The position numbers and the translations under genes are program-made. The notes below the pieces were generated by a model. That model did no database searches and had not been told where the DNA came from. It worked only from the letters and a program-made list of their open reading frames with translations. A stretch of 13,594 nt of DNA from an uncultured Saprospiraceae bacterium (lineage in GTDB: Bacteria; Bacteroidota; Bacteroidia; Chitinophagales; Saprospiraceae): positions 1 through 13,594 of the forward strand of contig CAKZLT010000665.1 of the NCBI GenBank assembly GCA_937127195.1, in the 5' to 3' direction. This document shows, piece by piece, positions 1 to 7,660 of the stretch; position 1 is the stretch's first letter, and every line of letters begins with the position of its first letter.

Positions 1-823
1 AACCTAAACAAGCTTCCACTTCATTTTTTGAACCCATAATAACTTCAACACGTTGGTGAATGTCTGTTGGCTCAATGTCCATGATACGCTGTTTACTGGT
101 TTCTGCTTTACCACCGGCTTGTTCAATTAGGAAACTCATTGGATTTGCTTCGTACATTAGACGCAATTTAAATGGCTTATTTGGGTTTTTATTGTATTGA
201 AAATTTCCACCAGGATACACATCTTCACTATAATATATATAGCGTCCATCCTTGGAAATTGAAGGCTCATTCAAATCCTGTTGGTCGTTCTTGCGTTTCG
301 TCAATTGAATACCAGAACCACCCGTTTTGTGGTACATCCAAAGTTCTCCAGCACCGAGGGAACGCCCAGAAGAGAAATGTTTTCGAGCAATAAGATACTC
401 ACCATCAGGCGTCCAAATACCATTATTCAATAATCGAAAACTCTCTTTAGTGATTTGTTTGGCGTTCTTTCCGTTGGTATCCATCACCCAAAGGTTATCA
501 CCTCCGCCAGCATCACTTGTAAATAAGATTTGCTTGCCATCAGGACTAAATCGCGGCTGCACTTCATACGGCAATCCGCTACGAAGTACCTGCGCCGAAC
601 CACCCGAAAGCGGCATTTTATAAATATCGCCCATCATATCAAAGACAATCGTTCGACCGTCGGGACTAACATCTAAGTTCATCCAAGTTCCTTCATCCGT
701 GATAACTTCTATCTCTTTGTATTCACCTGAAGGATTGCTTACATCCCATTTTTCTTTGTTTTGCGCCTGTATCAAAAAGGCGTAACTCATGCAAAATGCT
801 AAGAGTGTGATTTTTAATTTCAT
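1..823 (-). CDS. Chimeric frame: TolB/PD40 beta-propeller N-terminus joined to fructose-1,6-bisphosphatase C-terminus (partial)
   Basis: The frame starts at ATG 823 and stays open to the window edge (274 complete codons). Residues 1-20 are a signal peptide (MKLKITLLAF..., cleavage near QAQ). Residues about 25-215 read as the PD40/WD40-like propeller of the large Bacteroidota TolB-amidohydrolase proteins, with blades marked LDVSPDGRTIVFD, PRFSPDGKQILFTSD, WTPDGEYLIARKH and ISKDGRYIYYSED. After YNKNPN (to residue 215), where the family continues with further propeller and an amidohydrolase domain, the text becomes KLRLMYEANPMSFLIEQAGG, then RIMDIEP and HQR. That is the C-terminal block of class I fructose-1,6-bisphosphatase, including its substrate-binding Lys/Arg and metal-ligand Glu (K219, R221, E225). 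The bisphosphatase N-terminal domain and the whole amidohydrolase are absent, so neither activity is expected. I checked the frame codon by codon and found no shift. It is either a deletion/recombination fusion or an assembly artefact. Confidence 0.85.
   Translation of the reverse strand, partial: MKLKITLLAFCMSYAFLIQAQNKEKWDVSNPSGEYKEIEVITDEGTWMNLDVSPDGRTIVFDMMGDIYKMPLSGGSAQVLRSGLPYEVQPRFSPDGKQILFTSDAGGGDNLWVMDTNGKNAKQITKESFRLLNNGIWTPDGEYLIARKHFSSGRSLGAGELWMYHKTGGSGIQLTKRKNDQQDLNEPSISKDGRYIYYSEDVYPGGNFQYNKNPNKPFKLRLMYEANPMSFLIEQAGGKAETSKQRIMDIEPTDIHQRVEVIMGSKNEVEACLG
167..190 (-). other. fbp: Fusion junction between propeller and fructose-bisphosphatase segments
   Basis: Upstream of about position 190 (minus-strand direction) the translation follows the TolB-amidohydrolase family up to YNKNPN. 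Downstream of about 167 it follows fructose-1,6-bisphosphatase from KLRL onward. Both families commonly carry an N-P-N/P-N-G type turn at this point, so the exact breakpoint is blurred and a short microhomology in the stretch encoding KNPN is possible. The gene symbol refers to the downstream half only. Confidence 0.7.
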
Positions 824-848
824 TGATTTTTATTTTTTTATAAAAAAA

Positions 849-917
849 GAAAACTAGAGTAGTTCTTATTGAGAGGTGAATTTAAGGAATTTGGATTAAG
901 AAAGGGAAAACTAGAGT
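849..917. repeat. 12-bp direct repeat pair upstream of the chimeric gene
   Basis: The sequence GAAAACTAGAGT occurs at 849-860 and again at 906-917, 57 bp apart, in the divergent region between the two genes starting at 823 (minus) and 1079 (plus). It could be a paired regulator site or a small duplication. No function is known. Confidence 0.45.
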
Positions 918-947
918 GATTTTGATTTTTGTTTGTAAAAGCCCGCT

Positions 948-994
948 AGCGGTTTTTTATTAAAAAATATTCACCAATCTAATAAAAAACCGCT
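948..994. repeat. 15-bp perfect inverted repeat (terminator- or REP-like) in a divergent intergenic region
   Basis: AGCGGTTTTTTATTA (948-962) pairs exactly with TAATAAAAAACCGCT (980-994) across a 17-nt loop. The left arm also overlaps a perfect 10-bp palindrome CCGCTAGCGG (943-952). On both strands a GC-rich foot is followed by a T run, as in a bidirectional terminator. Yet it lies between two divergent genes, where no terminator is needed unless one neighbour was inserted or rearranged. The rest of 824-1078 is AT-rich and shows no gene and no clear TAnnTTTG promoter. Confidence 0.6.
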
Positions 995-1078
995 TTCGTC
1001 TATCATACTTTCATTTGGATTATAATTAAAAGACCTTACCGATTATTAGATTAAAATCAAAAAATCAGTTAAATAATA

Positions 1079-2656
1079 ATGAAAAAATTAAGTTTCTTTT
1101 TAGGTTTAATTATTACGGTAACCATTTTTCAATCATGTAAGAAGGACGGTAGTTCAGCGATGAGTTTGAGTGTTGAAGATGAAGCGGCATTAGCTTTTAT
1201 TCCTTCTACGGCTGCATCTGTGAATACTGTAAACATGAAATCGTTGATGGATAAAATGGATTTTGAGGAAGTCAAAAACATGGAATTTTATCAAAATATG
1301 ATGAATGAAGCAAAAAATGACCGCCCAGAATTGGTGTATTTGATGCAAGACCCAACGCAATCTGGAATTGACTTATCTAAGAACGTTTATATGTTTTCGG
1401 ATATGGAAAATCCTAAAGAAGGCGGCTATATGGGAACTGTTTTTAGTATAAACGATGCGACTCAGTTTCTTGAAATGCTTCAGAAAGGTAAACAAAATGG
1501 TGAATTAACTATTGAAGAAAAAGCAGGCTTGAAGGTTGTTCAAATTGGAAGTAACGCAGCGATTGCTTTTAATGAAAATACGGCAATTGCAGTTTCTGGA
1601 ACATTCAATGTTGATAATTTTCAGATAGATAGCGATAATGCTAATGAAGCGAACAATGCAGCAGATAGAGCAGTGAAAATGTTTACAGAAAAGCCAAGTA
1701 ATAACATTGCTTCTAACAAAGACTTTAATAAAAATTTCACAGGAAATCACGACTTCTTTAGTTTTCAGAGTAGTAGTTTTGTTGCTGATATGGTAGATGA
1801 AGATTACGAAATGTATTTGAATAGCTTTGATATTACCAAAGAGGATTTAAAGGATAATTATACGGTTTCGTATGCAGATTTTAAGGATGGTAAAATGGAA
1901 GCGCGTCAAGAGTTTCATTTGAATCCTAAGGTGAAGGAATTGGCAGGAGCGATTGTAAAAGAAGATGTAAATACTAATTTTTCGAAATTTATTCCTGCGG
2001 ATAACTTAATTGGTGTAATGACAGGTGGAGTGAATATGAAGGGTATCAATACATTGTTGGAGGAACAACTTGGTGCAACAATGAGCGCGGATATGATGAT
2101 GAATAGTGTCGGAATTTCGCGTGATGACATTATGAAAGCAATTGATGGAGATATATTCGTGGCAGGTTATGGTAATGGTGCTAAAGATGCGCCTGATATG
2201 CTAGTCGGAATGAAAATAGCTGACCAAAAATCAATGGATAAAATCTTAGAAGCGGCGAAAGCGACGCGTATGATGTCTTCGATTGGTGATGATACTTACG
2301 AAATTAAGATTCCTTTTACTTCTTCTAACTATAAAATAGTTGTTAAAAAAGATATGATGTTTGTTGGTCAGGGTGACATTGTTTCGACGGTGGCTTCTGG
2401 CAAATTCAAAAAGGCAGATGCTAAAGATTTGAATAAAGGCTCTTTTGGAATGTATGCAGATATGGCTTCTTTGAAGTCAATGTTTCCGAAGCTAAATATC
2501 GACGAAGCAGGAGAATTTCGTGCTTCGGGTGATTTGGATGGAAGCGTTTCTACTATGACTTTTGATAATAAAAATCAAAATAGCTTGAAGATTTTTATGA
2601 AAATGGTGAATGAGTTTTATAAATCATCAAATGGTGATAAAGGCTTAAATATGTAA
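1079..2656 (+). CDS. DUF4836 family lipoprotein
   Basis: A 525-residue predicted lipoprotein. Residues 1-19 are a type II signal peptide ending in the lipobox FQSC, with the acylated Cys at 20 followed by KKD, a charged stretch that could act as a surface-export signal in Bacteroidota. The mature part matches my knowledge of DUF4836: an opening IPSTAASVNTVNMKSLMDK (from residue 41), in which the protein resembles others that begin with an I-P-x-x-A-x-x-V block, then alternating helical and sheet segments rich in Met and Asp. There is a DGDIFVAGYGNG segment about two thirds along. The function of the family is unknown. It starts at ATG 1079 after an A-rich leader and stands alone, with divergent and convergent neighbours. 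Length is typical of the family. Assignment is good; function cannot be given. Confidence 0.85.
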   Translation: MKKLSFFLGLIITVTIFQSCKKDGSSAMSLSVEDEAALAFIPSTAASVNTVNMKSLMDKMDFEEVKNMEFYQNMMNEAKNDRPELVYLMQDPTQSGIDLSKNVYMFSDMENPKEGGYMGTVFSINDATQFLEMLQKGKQNGELTIEEKAGLKVVQIGSNAAIAFNENTAIAVSGTFNVDNFQIDSDNANEANNAADRAVKMFTEKPSNNIASNKDFNKNFTGNHDFFSFQSSSFVADMVDEDYEMYLNSFDITKEDLKDNYTVSYADFKDGKMEARQEFHLNPKVKELAGAIVKEDVNTNFSKFIPADNLIGVMTGGVNMKGINTLLEEQLGATMSADMMMNSVGISRDDIMKAIDGDIFVAGYGNGAKDAPDMLVGMKIADQKSMDKILEAAKATRMMSSIGDDTYEIKIPFTSSNYKIVVKKDMMFVGQGDIVSTVASGKFKKADAKDLNKGSFGMYADMASLKSMFPKLNIDEAGEFRASGDLDGSVSTMTFDNKNQNSLKIFMKMVNEFYKSSNGDKGLNM

Positions 2657-2662
2657 GCTTTT

Positions 2663-2688
2663 GAATGAAAATGAATTACATTTCATTC
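2663..2688. repeat. Small hairpin just after the DUF4836 stop codon
   Basis: GAATGAAA (2663-2670) pairs with TTTCATTC (2681-2688) around a short loop. It begins 6 nt after the stop codon but has no T run, so it may be an RNA 3'-end stabiliser rather than a terminator. Confidence 0.4.
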
Positions 2689-2690
2689 TA

Positions 2691-2800
2691 AGAGGCTGTA
2701 TCAAAAGGTAAAAATATACTTGAGTTTCTCGGATAGGTGTCTGAAAAATTTTCAAATAAGAAAATCTCAAGCTGATTATTTTGCTTTTGATACAGTCTCT
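2691..2800. mobile_element. 110-bp MITE-like element with terminal inverted repeats; possible bidirectional terminator
   Basis: The ends AGAGGCTGTATCAAAAG (2691-2707) and CTTTTGATACAGTCTCT (2784-2800) are inverted repeats matching at 16 of 17 positions. Similarity continues inward: CTTGAG at about 2719 mirrors CTCAAG at about 2766, with TTT/AAA flanks, giving roughly 38-bp imperfect arms around a short centre. There is no coding capacity of note. The form is that of a miniature transposable element, and ends beginning GAGGCTGT are known from several insertion-sequence groups. I see no clear target-site duplication. It fills the gap between two convergent genes, and its right end runs into seven T residues, so the transcript would fold into a long hairpin able to end transcription from the plus strand. 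Confidence 0.55.
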
Positions 2801-2813
2801 TTTTTTAGTGCTT

Positions 2814-3683
2814 TTATAAAGGTGGATAATTTTCAATTTTGTCAGATAAATTGGAGTTATTTAGCCAAACAGGCTTCATATCAACTTGACCATTATCTGA
2901 AACTTCCACAATAAGAAAATTATCTGTTCCTATATAACCCATTCCGCTACTGATATAAGTCAAATTCTTTTCTTTGTAATACATGAGACTTGGAGAATGT
3001 GCTACGGCACCAACATCACCAGCAAATAAAAAAACTGGTTTGTTTAAATCATTAAAACGGGGCTCTAATTCTGTCCAAAAACTTAAAACATCTGCTTTAT
3101 CTTCAAAAGAGTTAGGTTCATTATTATTTAGAACGTGATTATCTTTTAGCCATATTAGTTGGTGAAAAAAGACAAAAATATTATTGATATCTGAGCCTAC
3201 CTCATTCAAAGTGTTTTTTAAAAAATCTAACTGCTCTCCTTCTATATTCCAATTTGCTAGATTAGGATCTAAGATAATAAACAAATCATTTTCCTTGATA
3301 AAAGTGCTATATGTTGTACCATAACGATTTTCTACTAAAGTACGGTCTTGCATATCGTGATTCCCGAATGCAAAATAAATTGGCATTTCTAATCGCTTCA
3401 AACTAGTATCAACTTCATTCCAGTTTTGCACTGTAGAGCTTTGAACAATGTCTCCTGTTAAAAAGCCCATTGACATTTCTGAATAATTATTTATGGTATC
3501 ATAAAATGCCTCAAAAGGTGGATGTAACCCTGGATTATTGACACCTGGAGAGCCATAGGTGTGACCTGCCACAAAAAAAGAATAATTCAATGGAGAATCT
3601 ATCGATTCAATATATTCTTCATCACAACTTGTTATGAAAAGAACAACAAATAAAAGGGCAGAAAGAAAAAGATATTGTTTCAT
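2814..3683 (-). CDS. Calcineurin-like metallophosphoesterase lipoprotein
   Basis: A 289-residue predicted lipoprotein. The signal peptide ends in ITSC (Cys20), followed by DEEY, an acidic run like the surface-export signals of Bacteroidota lipoproteins, so display on the cell surface is likely. The core follows the metallophosphoesterase fold: AGHTYG (39-44) at motif I, TGDIV (76-80), GNHD (107-110), FFHQ (172-175) and AGDVGA (221-226) with H229 at the last motif. The central Asp, Asn and His ligands (D78, N108, H109, H174) are kept. Motif I lacks the usual Asp of D-x-H and the final G-H-x-H is altered, so metal binding may differ. The substrate is unknown. It is transcribed alone, convergent with the DUF4836 gene. 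Confidence in the fold is high; activity is uncertain. Confidence 0.82.
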   Translation of the reverse strand: MKQYLFLSALLFVVLFITSCDEEYIESIDSPLNYSFFVAGHTYGSPGVNNPGLHPPFEAFYDTINNYSEMSMGFLTGDIVQSSTVQNWNEVDTSLKRLEMPIYFAFGNHDMQDRTLVENRYGTTYSTFIKENDLFIILDPNLANWNIEGEQLDFLKNTLNEVGSDINNIFVFFHQLIWLKDNHVLNNNEPNSFEDKADVLSFWTELEPRFNDLNKPVFLFAGDVGAVAHSPSLMYYKEKNLTYISSGMGYIGTDNFLIVEVSDNGQVDMKPVWLNNSNLSDKIENYPPL

Positions 3684-3795
3684 TGAACTTATATTTTTAT
3701 GAGGTGAAATTTAGACCTAAAATAACCAGATTTTTTTATTTTCTACGCTCTTATTCATTTTTTCTGATAAAATATTTTTGAAAATAAAGATTTGA

Positions 3796-3809
3796 GGTTA
3801 CTTGATACT
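3796..3809 (+). repeat. Dispersed 14-bp word shared with the 12.3-kb intergenic repeat
   Basis: GGTTACTTGATACT at this place is identical to the reverse complement of 12341-12354, which lies in an inverted repeat upstream of the DUF2007 gene. A shorter echo, TTGATACTT, recurs at 3911-3919. A 14-bp match between two intergenic regions is unlikely by chance and suggests a repeat family. Confidence 0.45.
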
Positions 3810-4057
3810 TAAAAAAAATATTTTGAATAGTTTTTTTTAAATAGGATTGTCGGTCTTTTAGTAGGTTTGAAATAGGAATGTAATTTGTTTCCCTCATTGA
3901 GCGGACGAATTGATACTTGAAAAAGCCAATTAGAAATAATTGCTAAAAAAAAAGTTAAAAGAAATTGTTTTTTTGCAGTTAAATAAACGTTACAGAATAA
4001 GTTGAAAAGTTAATATTTTTTAAGAAAAATAAAATTGGTATAAAATTACTATTATTC

Positions 4058-4085
4058 CCTTTTAAGAAAATTGTTTTTTAAAAGG
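4058..4085 (+). promoter_or_regulatory. Leader hairpin just upstream of the TonB-dependent receptor start
   Basis: CCTTTTAA (4058-4065) pairs with TTAAAAGG (4078-4085). The stem continues inward through one G-U and three A-T pairs to a 4-nt loop, giving about 12 pairs. It ends 17 nt before the ATG, inside the presumed 5' leader, so it could influence translation or RNA stability. It is weak, being mostly A-T. Confidence 0.35.
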
Positions 4086-4102
4086 AAAAATTACTAACAA
4101 AA

Positions 4103-6523
4103 ATGTTACAACTAAATAAGATTTTTTGGACGCTGACTCTCTGTTTATTGGGAGGTGCAGGTGCTTTTGCACAAGAGAAGTACACGATTAGCGGGTATGT
4201 AGAAGACCTAGCAACAGGTGAAAAACTGATTGGAGCGAATGTATTTGCGCCAAGTGCAAATGCTGGAACGAGTACAAATACTTTTGGTTTTTATAGTTTG
4301 ACTTTGCCAAAAGACTCAGTTTATTTGACCGTCTCGTATGTTGGTTATCAGACCAAAACCTATAAACTGTTCTTGGATCAAGATATAGATTTGAATTTGG
4401 CAGTAAGCGAAGGAGAAGAATTGGAAACGCTAGAAATCGTAGCGGATGAGATGATTAAAATTGAGGATGAGGTGCAAATGAGTCAAATGGATGTGCCTAT
4501 TGAACAGATTAAAAAATTACCTGCTTTTTTGGGAGAAGTAGATATTTTGAAGGTTTTGCAGCTACTTCCTGGGGTGCAATCAGGTAATGAAGGGACAAGC
4601 GGAATCTATGTTCGCGGTGGTAGTCCTGACCAAAATCTGATTTTATTGGATGGTGTACCTGTTTATAATGTTTCTCACTTGTTTGGGTTCTTTTCTGTAT
4701 TTAATGCGGATGCGATTAAGAATGTAACCTTGACAAAAGGCGGTTATCCTGCGCGCTTTGGTGGTCGTTTGTCTTCTGTATTGGAGATAAATATGAAGGA
4801 AGGAAACCTAAAAGAGTATCATGGAGAAGGTTCTATTGGCTTAATTTCTTCTAAGTTTACCTTTGAAGGACCAATAGAAAAAGATGTTTCATCCTTCATT
4901 GTATCAGGACGTAGAACTTATTTAGATGCCTTGGCTCGACCATTTATTGCAGCTTATAATGCAGGTAATGAAGATGGTGAGCAAGTTGTTCCAGGGTATT
5001 ACTTTTATGATTTGAATGCAAAAGTTAATCGTAAATTTGGTAATCGTGACCGCGTATATTGGAGTTTTTATGGTGGAAATGACGACTTTTATAGTACGAT
5101 TAAGTATAACAATAATAATAGAGATATTAGTTATGAAGATGAAGCAGGATTGCAATGGGGAAATATTACTTCTTCTGCTCGCTGGAATCATCAATTTAGT
5201 AATAAGTTATTCGCCAACTTCATGGCAACTTACACACGATACAAATTTGATATAGGATTTAGTGAACAAACGACTTTCAATGATACAGATTCTGTAAGTC
5301 TTTTTGCTGCAAAATACCTTTCTAGTATTGAAGATTGGGGAGCAAAGGCAGATTTTGATTATGTAATTAACCCGAAGCATTATTTGCGTTTTGGTACAAA
5401 TGTAACGCATCATACCTTTACACCAGGAGCAACTCAATTGAAAGTCGAAGATCCAGGAGCGAATCCAATTGATACGTTAATTAATACACAAAGGACGGAA
5501 TCAATGGAGTTTGCAACTTATATTGAGGATGAAATGCGATTTGGTAAGTTGAAAATGAATGTTGGTTTGCATTATTCTTCCTTTTTGGTGAATAATAGAT
5601 TCTACCATTCTTTACAACCGCGTATTGGTTTGAATTATAAACTCCCAGGAGATGTGGCAATGAAGGCTTCTTATGCGACAATGACTCAATATATTCATTT
5701 ATTAACAAGCGGTTCGTTGGGTTTACCGACTGACCTTTGGGTGCCGACGACCGAAAATGTTGTTCCAGAGCAATCATGGCAAGCGGCATTGGGATTTGCA
5801 AAGACATTTGGCGCGTTTGAGGTGAGTTTGGAAGGTTATTATAAAAATATGGATAACCTAGTTGCTTACAAAGAAGGTGCTTCTTTCTTAGGTGATGACA
5901 TTTTGGATGATGGAAGTACGTCAACTTGGGAAGATAAAGTAGTACAAGGAAATGGTACTTCTTACGGTGCGGAGCTTTTTTTACAAAAGAAAAAAGGAAA
6001 TACAACGGGCTGGATTGGTTACACGCTTTCTTGGACAGATAGACAGTTTGAAGGTATTAATAGTGGTAATCGTTTTCCGTTTAGATATGACCGCCGTCAC
6101 GATATTTCGGTAGTAGCGGTGCATAAGTTTAATGAAAAAATCTCTATATCTGCAGCATGGGTTTATGGTACAGGTAATGCCGTGACTATCCCGACTTCTA
6201 AGCATGAAGCATTACAACCTAGAAATGGTTTAGGTGGTTTGGGTGGCTATTACGGAACAACAGTTACACGCGCTGAAAGTGTAAATGCCGAGCGAATGAG
6301 AGCTTATCACCGATTGGATTTTTCAATAGAATTTTTCAAAAAGAAAAAACGCTATGAACGTACTTTCGTGATTGGTACTTATAATACTTACAATCGCGCA
6401 AATCCATTTTTTATACAATTATGGGAACAGTATGATGATGTGACAGGAACGTCTAAAAGCACTATCAGGCAGTTTTCTTTGTTCCCTTTGATACCGTCTG
6501 TAGCTTGGAAGTTTAAGTTTTAG
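4103..6523 (+). CDS. TonB-dependent outer-membrane receptor with N-terminal carboxypeptidase-regulatory-like domain
   Basis: An 806-residue outer-membrane transporter. Residues 1-23 form a Sec signal peptide (cleavage near AFA-Q). Residues about 27-105 are a CarboxypepD_reg-like beta-sandwich (YTISGYVEDLATGEKLIGAN, then FGFYSL and VSYVGYQT), typical of Bacteroidota receptors. The plug spans about 130-236, with KKLPAFLGEVDILK, YVRGGSPDQNLILLDGVPVY and GGYPARFGGRLSSVLEI. The rest is a 22-strand-type barrel with many aromatic alternating strands, ending in ...AWKFKF with a terminal Phe. It imports or handles an unknown ligand using TonB energy. The two DUF4249 lipoproteins directly downstream are the usual partners of this receptor subgroup, taking the place SusD has beside SusC. 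It starts at ATG 4103 after an A-rich leader. The substrate cannot be deduced. The call as a receptor is secure. Confidence 0.95.
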   Translation: MLQLNKIFWTLTLCLLGGAGAFAQEKYTISGYVEDLATGEKLIGANVFAPSANAGTSTNTFGFYSLTLPKDSVYLTVSYVGYQTKTYKLFLDQDIDLNLAVSEGEELETLEIVADEMIKIEDEVQMSQMDVPIEQIKKLPAFLGEVDILKVLQLLPGVQSGNEGTSGIYVRGGSPDQNLILLDGVPVYNVSHLFGFFSVFNADAIKNVTLTKGGYPARFGGRLSSVLEINMKEGNLKEYHGEGSIGLISSKFTFEGPIEKDVSSFIVSGRRTYLDALARPFIAAYNAGNEDGEQVVPGYYFYDLNAKVNRKFGNRDRVYWSFYGGNDDFYSTIKYNNNNRDISYEDEAGLQWGNITSSARWNHQFSNKLFANFMATYTRYKFDIGFSEQTTFNDTDSVSLFAAKYLSSIEDWGAKADFDYVINPKHYLRFGTNVTHHTFTPGATQLKVEDPGANPIDTLINTQRTESMEFATYIEDEMRFGKLKMNVGLHYSSFLVNNRFYHSLQPRIGLNYKLPGDVAMKASYATMTQYIHLLTSGSLGLPTDLWVPTTENVVPEQSWQAALGFAKTFGAFEVSLEGYYKNMDNLVAYKEGASFLGDDILDDGSTSTWEDKVVQGNGTSYGAELFLQKKKGNTTGWIGYTLSWTDRQFEGINSGNRFPFRYDRRHDISVVAVHKFNEKISISAAWVYGTGNAVTIPTSKHEALQPRNGLGGLGGYYGTTVTRAESVNAERMRAYHRLDFSIEFFKKKKRYERTFVIGTYNTYNRANPFFIQLWEQYDDVTGTSKSTIRQFSLFPLIPSVAWKFKF

Positions 6524-6572
6524 TATTTTTTGGGAAGCTATGTGTTACAGCAACTTATAAAAGTTTCAGACC

Positions 6573-6580
6573 TAATTTTG
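6573..6580 (+). promoter_or_regulatory. Possible Bacteroidota -7 element before the first DUF4249 gene
   Basis: TAATTTTG fits TAnnTTTG and lies 70 bp before the ATG at 6650. No TTG is present at the expected 17-23 nt upstream, so this is a half-promoter at best, and the gene may simply be transcribed through from the receptor. Confidence 0.25.
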
Positions 6581-6649
6581 CTTCTCGAAAGCTAAAGGAT
6601 TGTTTAATATTTTGCTTTTTAATAAAAAGAGTGTTTTAAAAAAAAGACA

Positions 6650-7621
6650 ATGAAAAATTTAATTATATATAGCCTAGTTTTGATAGGCACATTGAGTTTG
6701 ACGAGTTGCGATAAATGGTTGAATGGTCAAGTTATTAATTATGACTTGCCAGAGCATACACCAGTTTTGGCATTGTATAACTACTCTATTTCTGGAGAAA
6801 ATGTAATAGATGTACGAGTAGGCACAAGTGTAGGAATTTTAACAGATGGTGAGCCGCAACCTGTTGATGATATTGCGATAAAATTGTACAAAAATGATGT
6901 ATTACAGCAATCTTGGTCATCTGAACCTACTTATACGGTAGATACACTTTGGAGTTGGACAAATCCTCAGACAGGTGTAACAGAATATTATGTAGATTCT
7001 ACTTTTTCTTATCAAGAGCCTTTGACGGAACCTATTTCTAACGAAATGGGTACGAAATATAGTATTGAAGTAAGTGCACCAGGATATGAAACTATTTATT
7101 CGGAAGGAGTCGTGCCATCCAATGTAAGTGCTTCGGTAAGTATTAGTAAAGATGTTCCTGTGGATGGACGAGAAGAATGGGGACAGGATGAAATTGGTGA
7201 TCGTTATAGCATTGCGATTAATGATGAGGCAGGAGTGGAGAACAATTATTTGATTAGCGCAACTGGCATTTATACTTCTAATGGTTCAAAACATGAGCAA
7301 CGAATTTATTTTAATTCAAATGACCCTATTTTTGAATATGCTGATGGTGGATTATTAGTGTCTGACAGGAGTTTTGATGGAAAAAGTAAGACATTGGAAT
7401 TAGAGCATTGGTTTCAGCTTCAAGAACAAAGACCCGACGAAGTGAAGGTTACTATTTATGCTGTTGCAAAACCTTATATGGATTTTAATGAGTCTATGAA
7501 TAAGTATTGGAACTCAGACGGAAATCCTTTTGCAGAGCCTGTGGTTCTGTATTCTAATGTAGAAAATGGATTAGGTTTGTTTACTATTTCTAACTTGAAA
7601 GAGATTGATATAGTGAGGTAG
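6650..7621 (+). CDS. DUF4249 family lipoprotein, first tandem copy
   Basis: A 323-residue predicted lipoprotein: type II signal peptide ending LTSC, Cys20, then DKWL. The mature N-terminus (GQVINYDLPEHTPVL) and the C-terminal block (MNKYWNSDGNPFAEPVVLYS, then NGLGLFTISN) are almost the same as in the next gene, while the middle has diverged. DUF4249 proteins are Bacteroidota outer-membrane lipoproteins encoded beside TonB-dependent receptors of the type found immediately upstream. A role as the receptor's surface partner is inferred from this pairing, not shown. The gap to the receptor is 126 bp with no strong terminator, so co-transcription is possible. A clear intrinsic terminator follows it. 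Family assignment is good; ligand unknown. Confidence 0.87.
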   Translation: MKNLIIYSLVLIGTLSLTSCDKWLNGQVINYDLPEHTPVLALYNYSISGENVIDVRVGTSVGILTDGEPQPVDDIAIKLYKNDVLQQSWSSEPTYTVDTLWSWTNPQTGVTEYYVDSTFSYQEPLTEPISNEMGTKYSIEVSAPGYETIYSEGVVPSNVSASVSISKDVPVDGREEWGQDEIGDRYSIAINDEAGVENNYLISATGIYTSNGSKHEQRIYFNSNDPIFEYADGGLLVSDRSFDGKSKTLELEHWFQLQEQRPDEVKVTIYAVAKPYMDFNESMNKYWNSDGNPFAEPVVLYSNVENGLGLFTISNLKEIDIVR

Positions 7622-7660
7622 TTTTATTGTTGTTGATTTTGATAAGTCAATTTTTCCATG

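Larger units (their letters stand above)
3684..4102. other. AT-rich divergent intergenic region
   Basis: This 419-bp stretch separates the phosphoesterase (minus) from the TonB-dependent receptor (plus). It is very AT-rich, with long A and T runs, and holds no convincing gene. TAGGTTTG at 3862-3869 fits the Bacteroidota -7 consensus, but no TTG lies at the right distance. Separate entries give a repeat word at 3796-3809 and a hairpin at 4058-4085. Confidence 0.6.

Noticed and set aside
172..623. Two plus-strand open frames of 73 and 98 codons
   Set aside because: They are antisense to the propeller part of the chimeric gene and show no family features.
2720..2914. Small plus-strand frame starting in the 110-bp element
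   Set aside because: It spans the element's right arm and then runs antisense into the phosphoesterase gene; there are no protein features.
3862..3869. TAGGTTTG as the receptor promoter
   Set aside because: The nearest TTG is only 12 nt upstream and no other lies at 17-23 nt, so the match is likely chance in T-rich DNA.
5481..6005. 174-codon minus-strand open frame
   Set aside because: It lies wholly inside the TonB-dependent receptor gene, its translation is low-complexity and His/Pro/Lys-rich with no known motif, and the plus-strand protein is convincing throughout.
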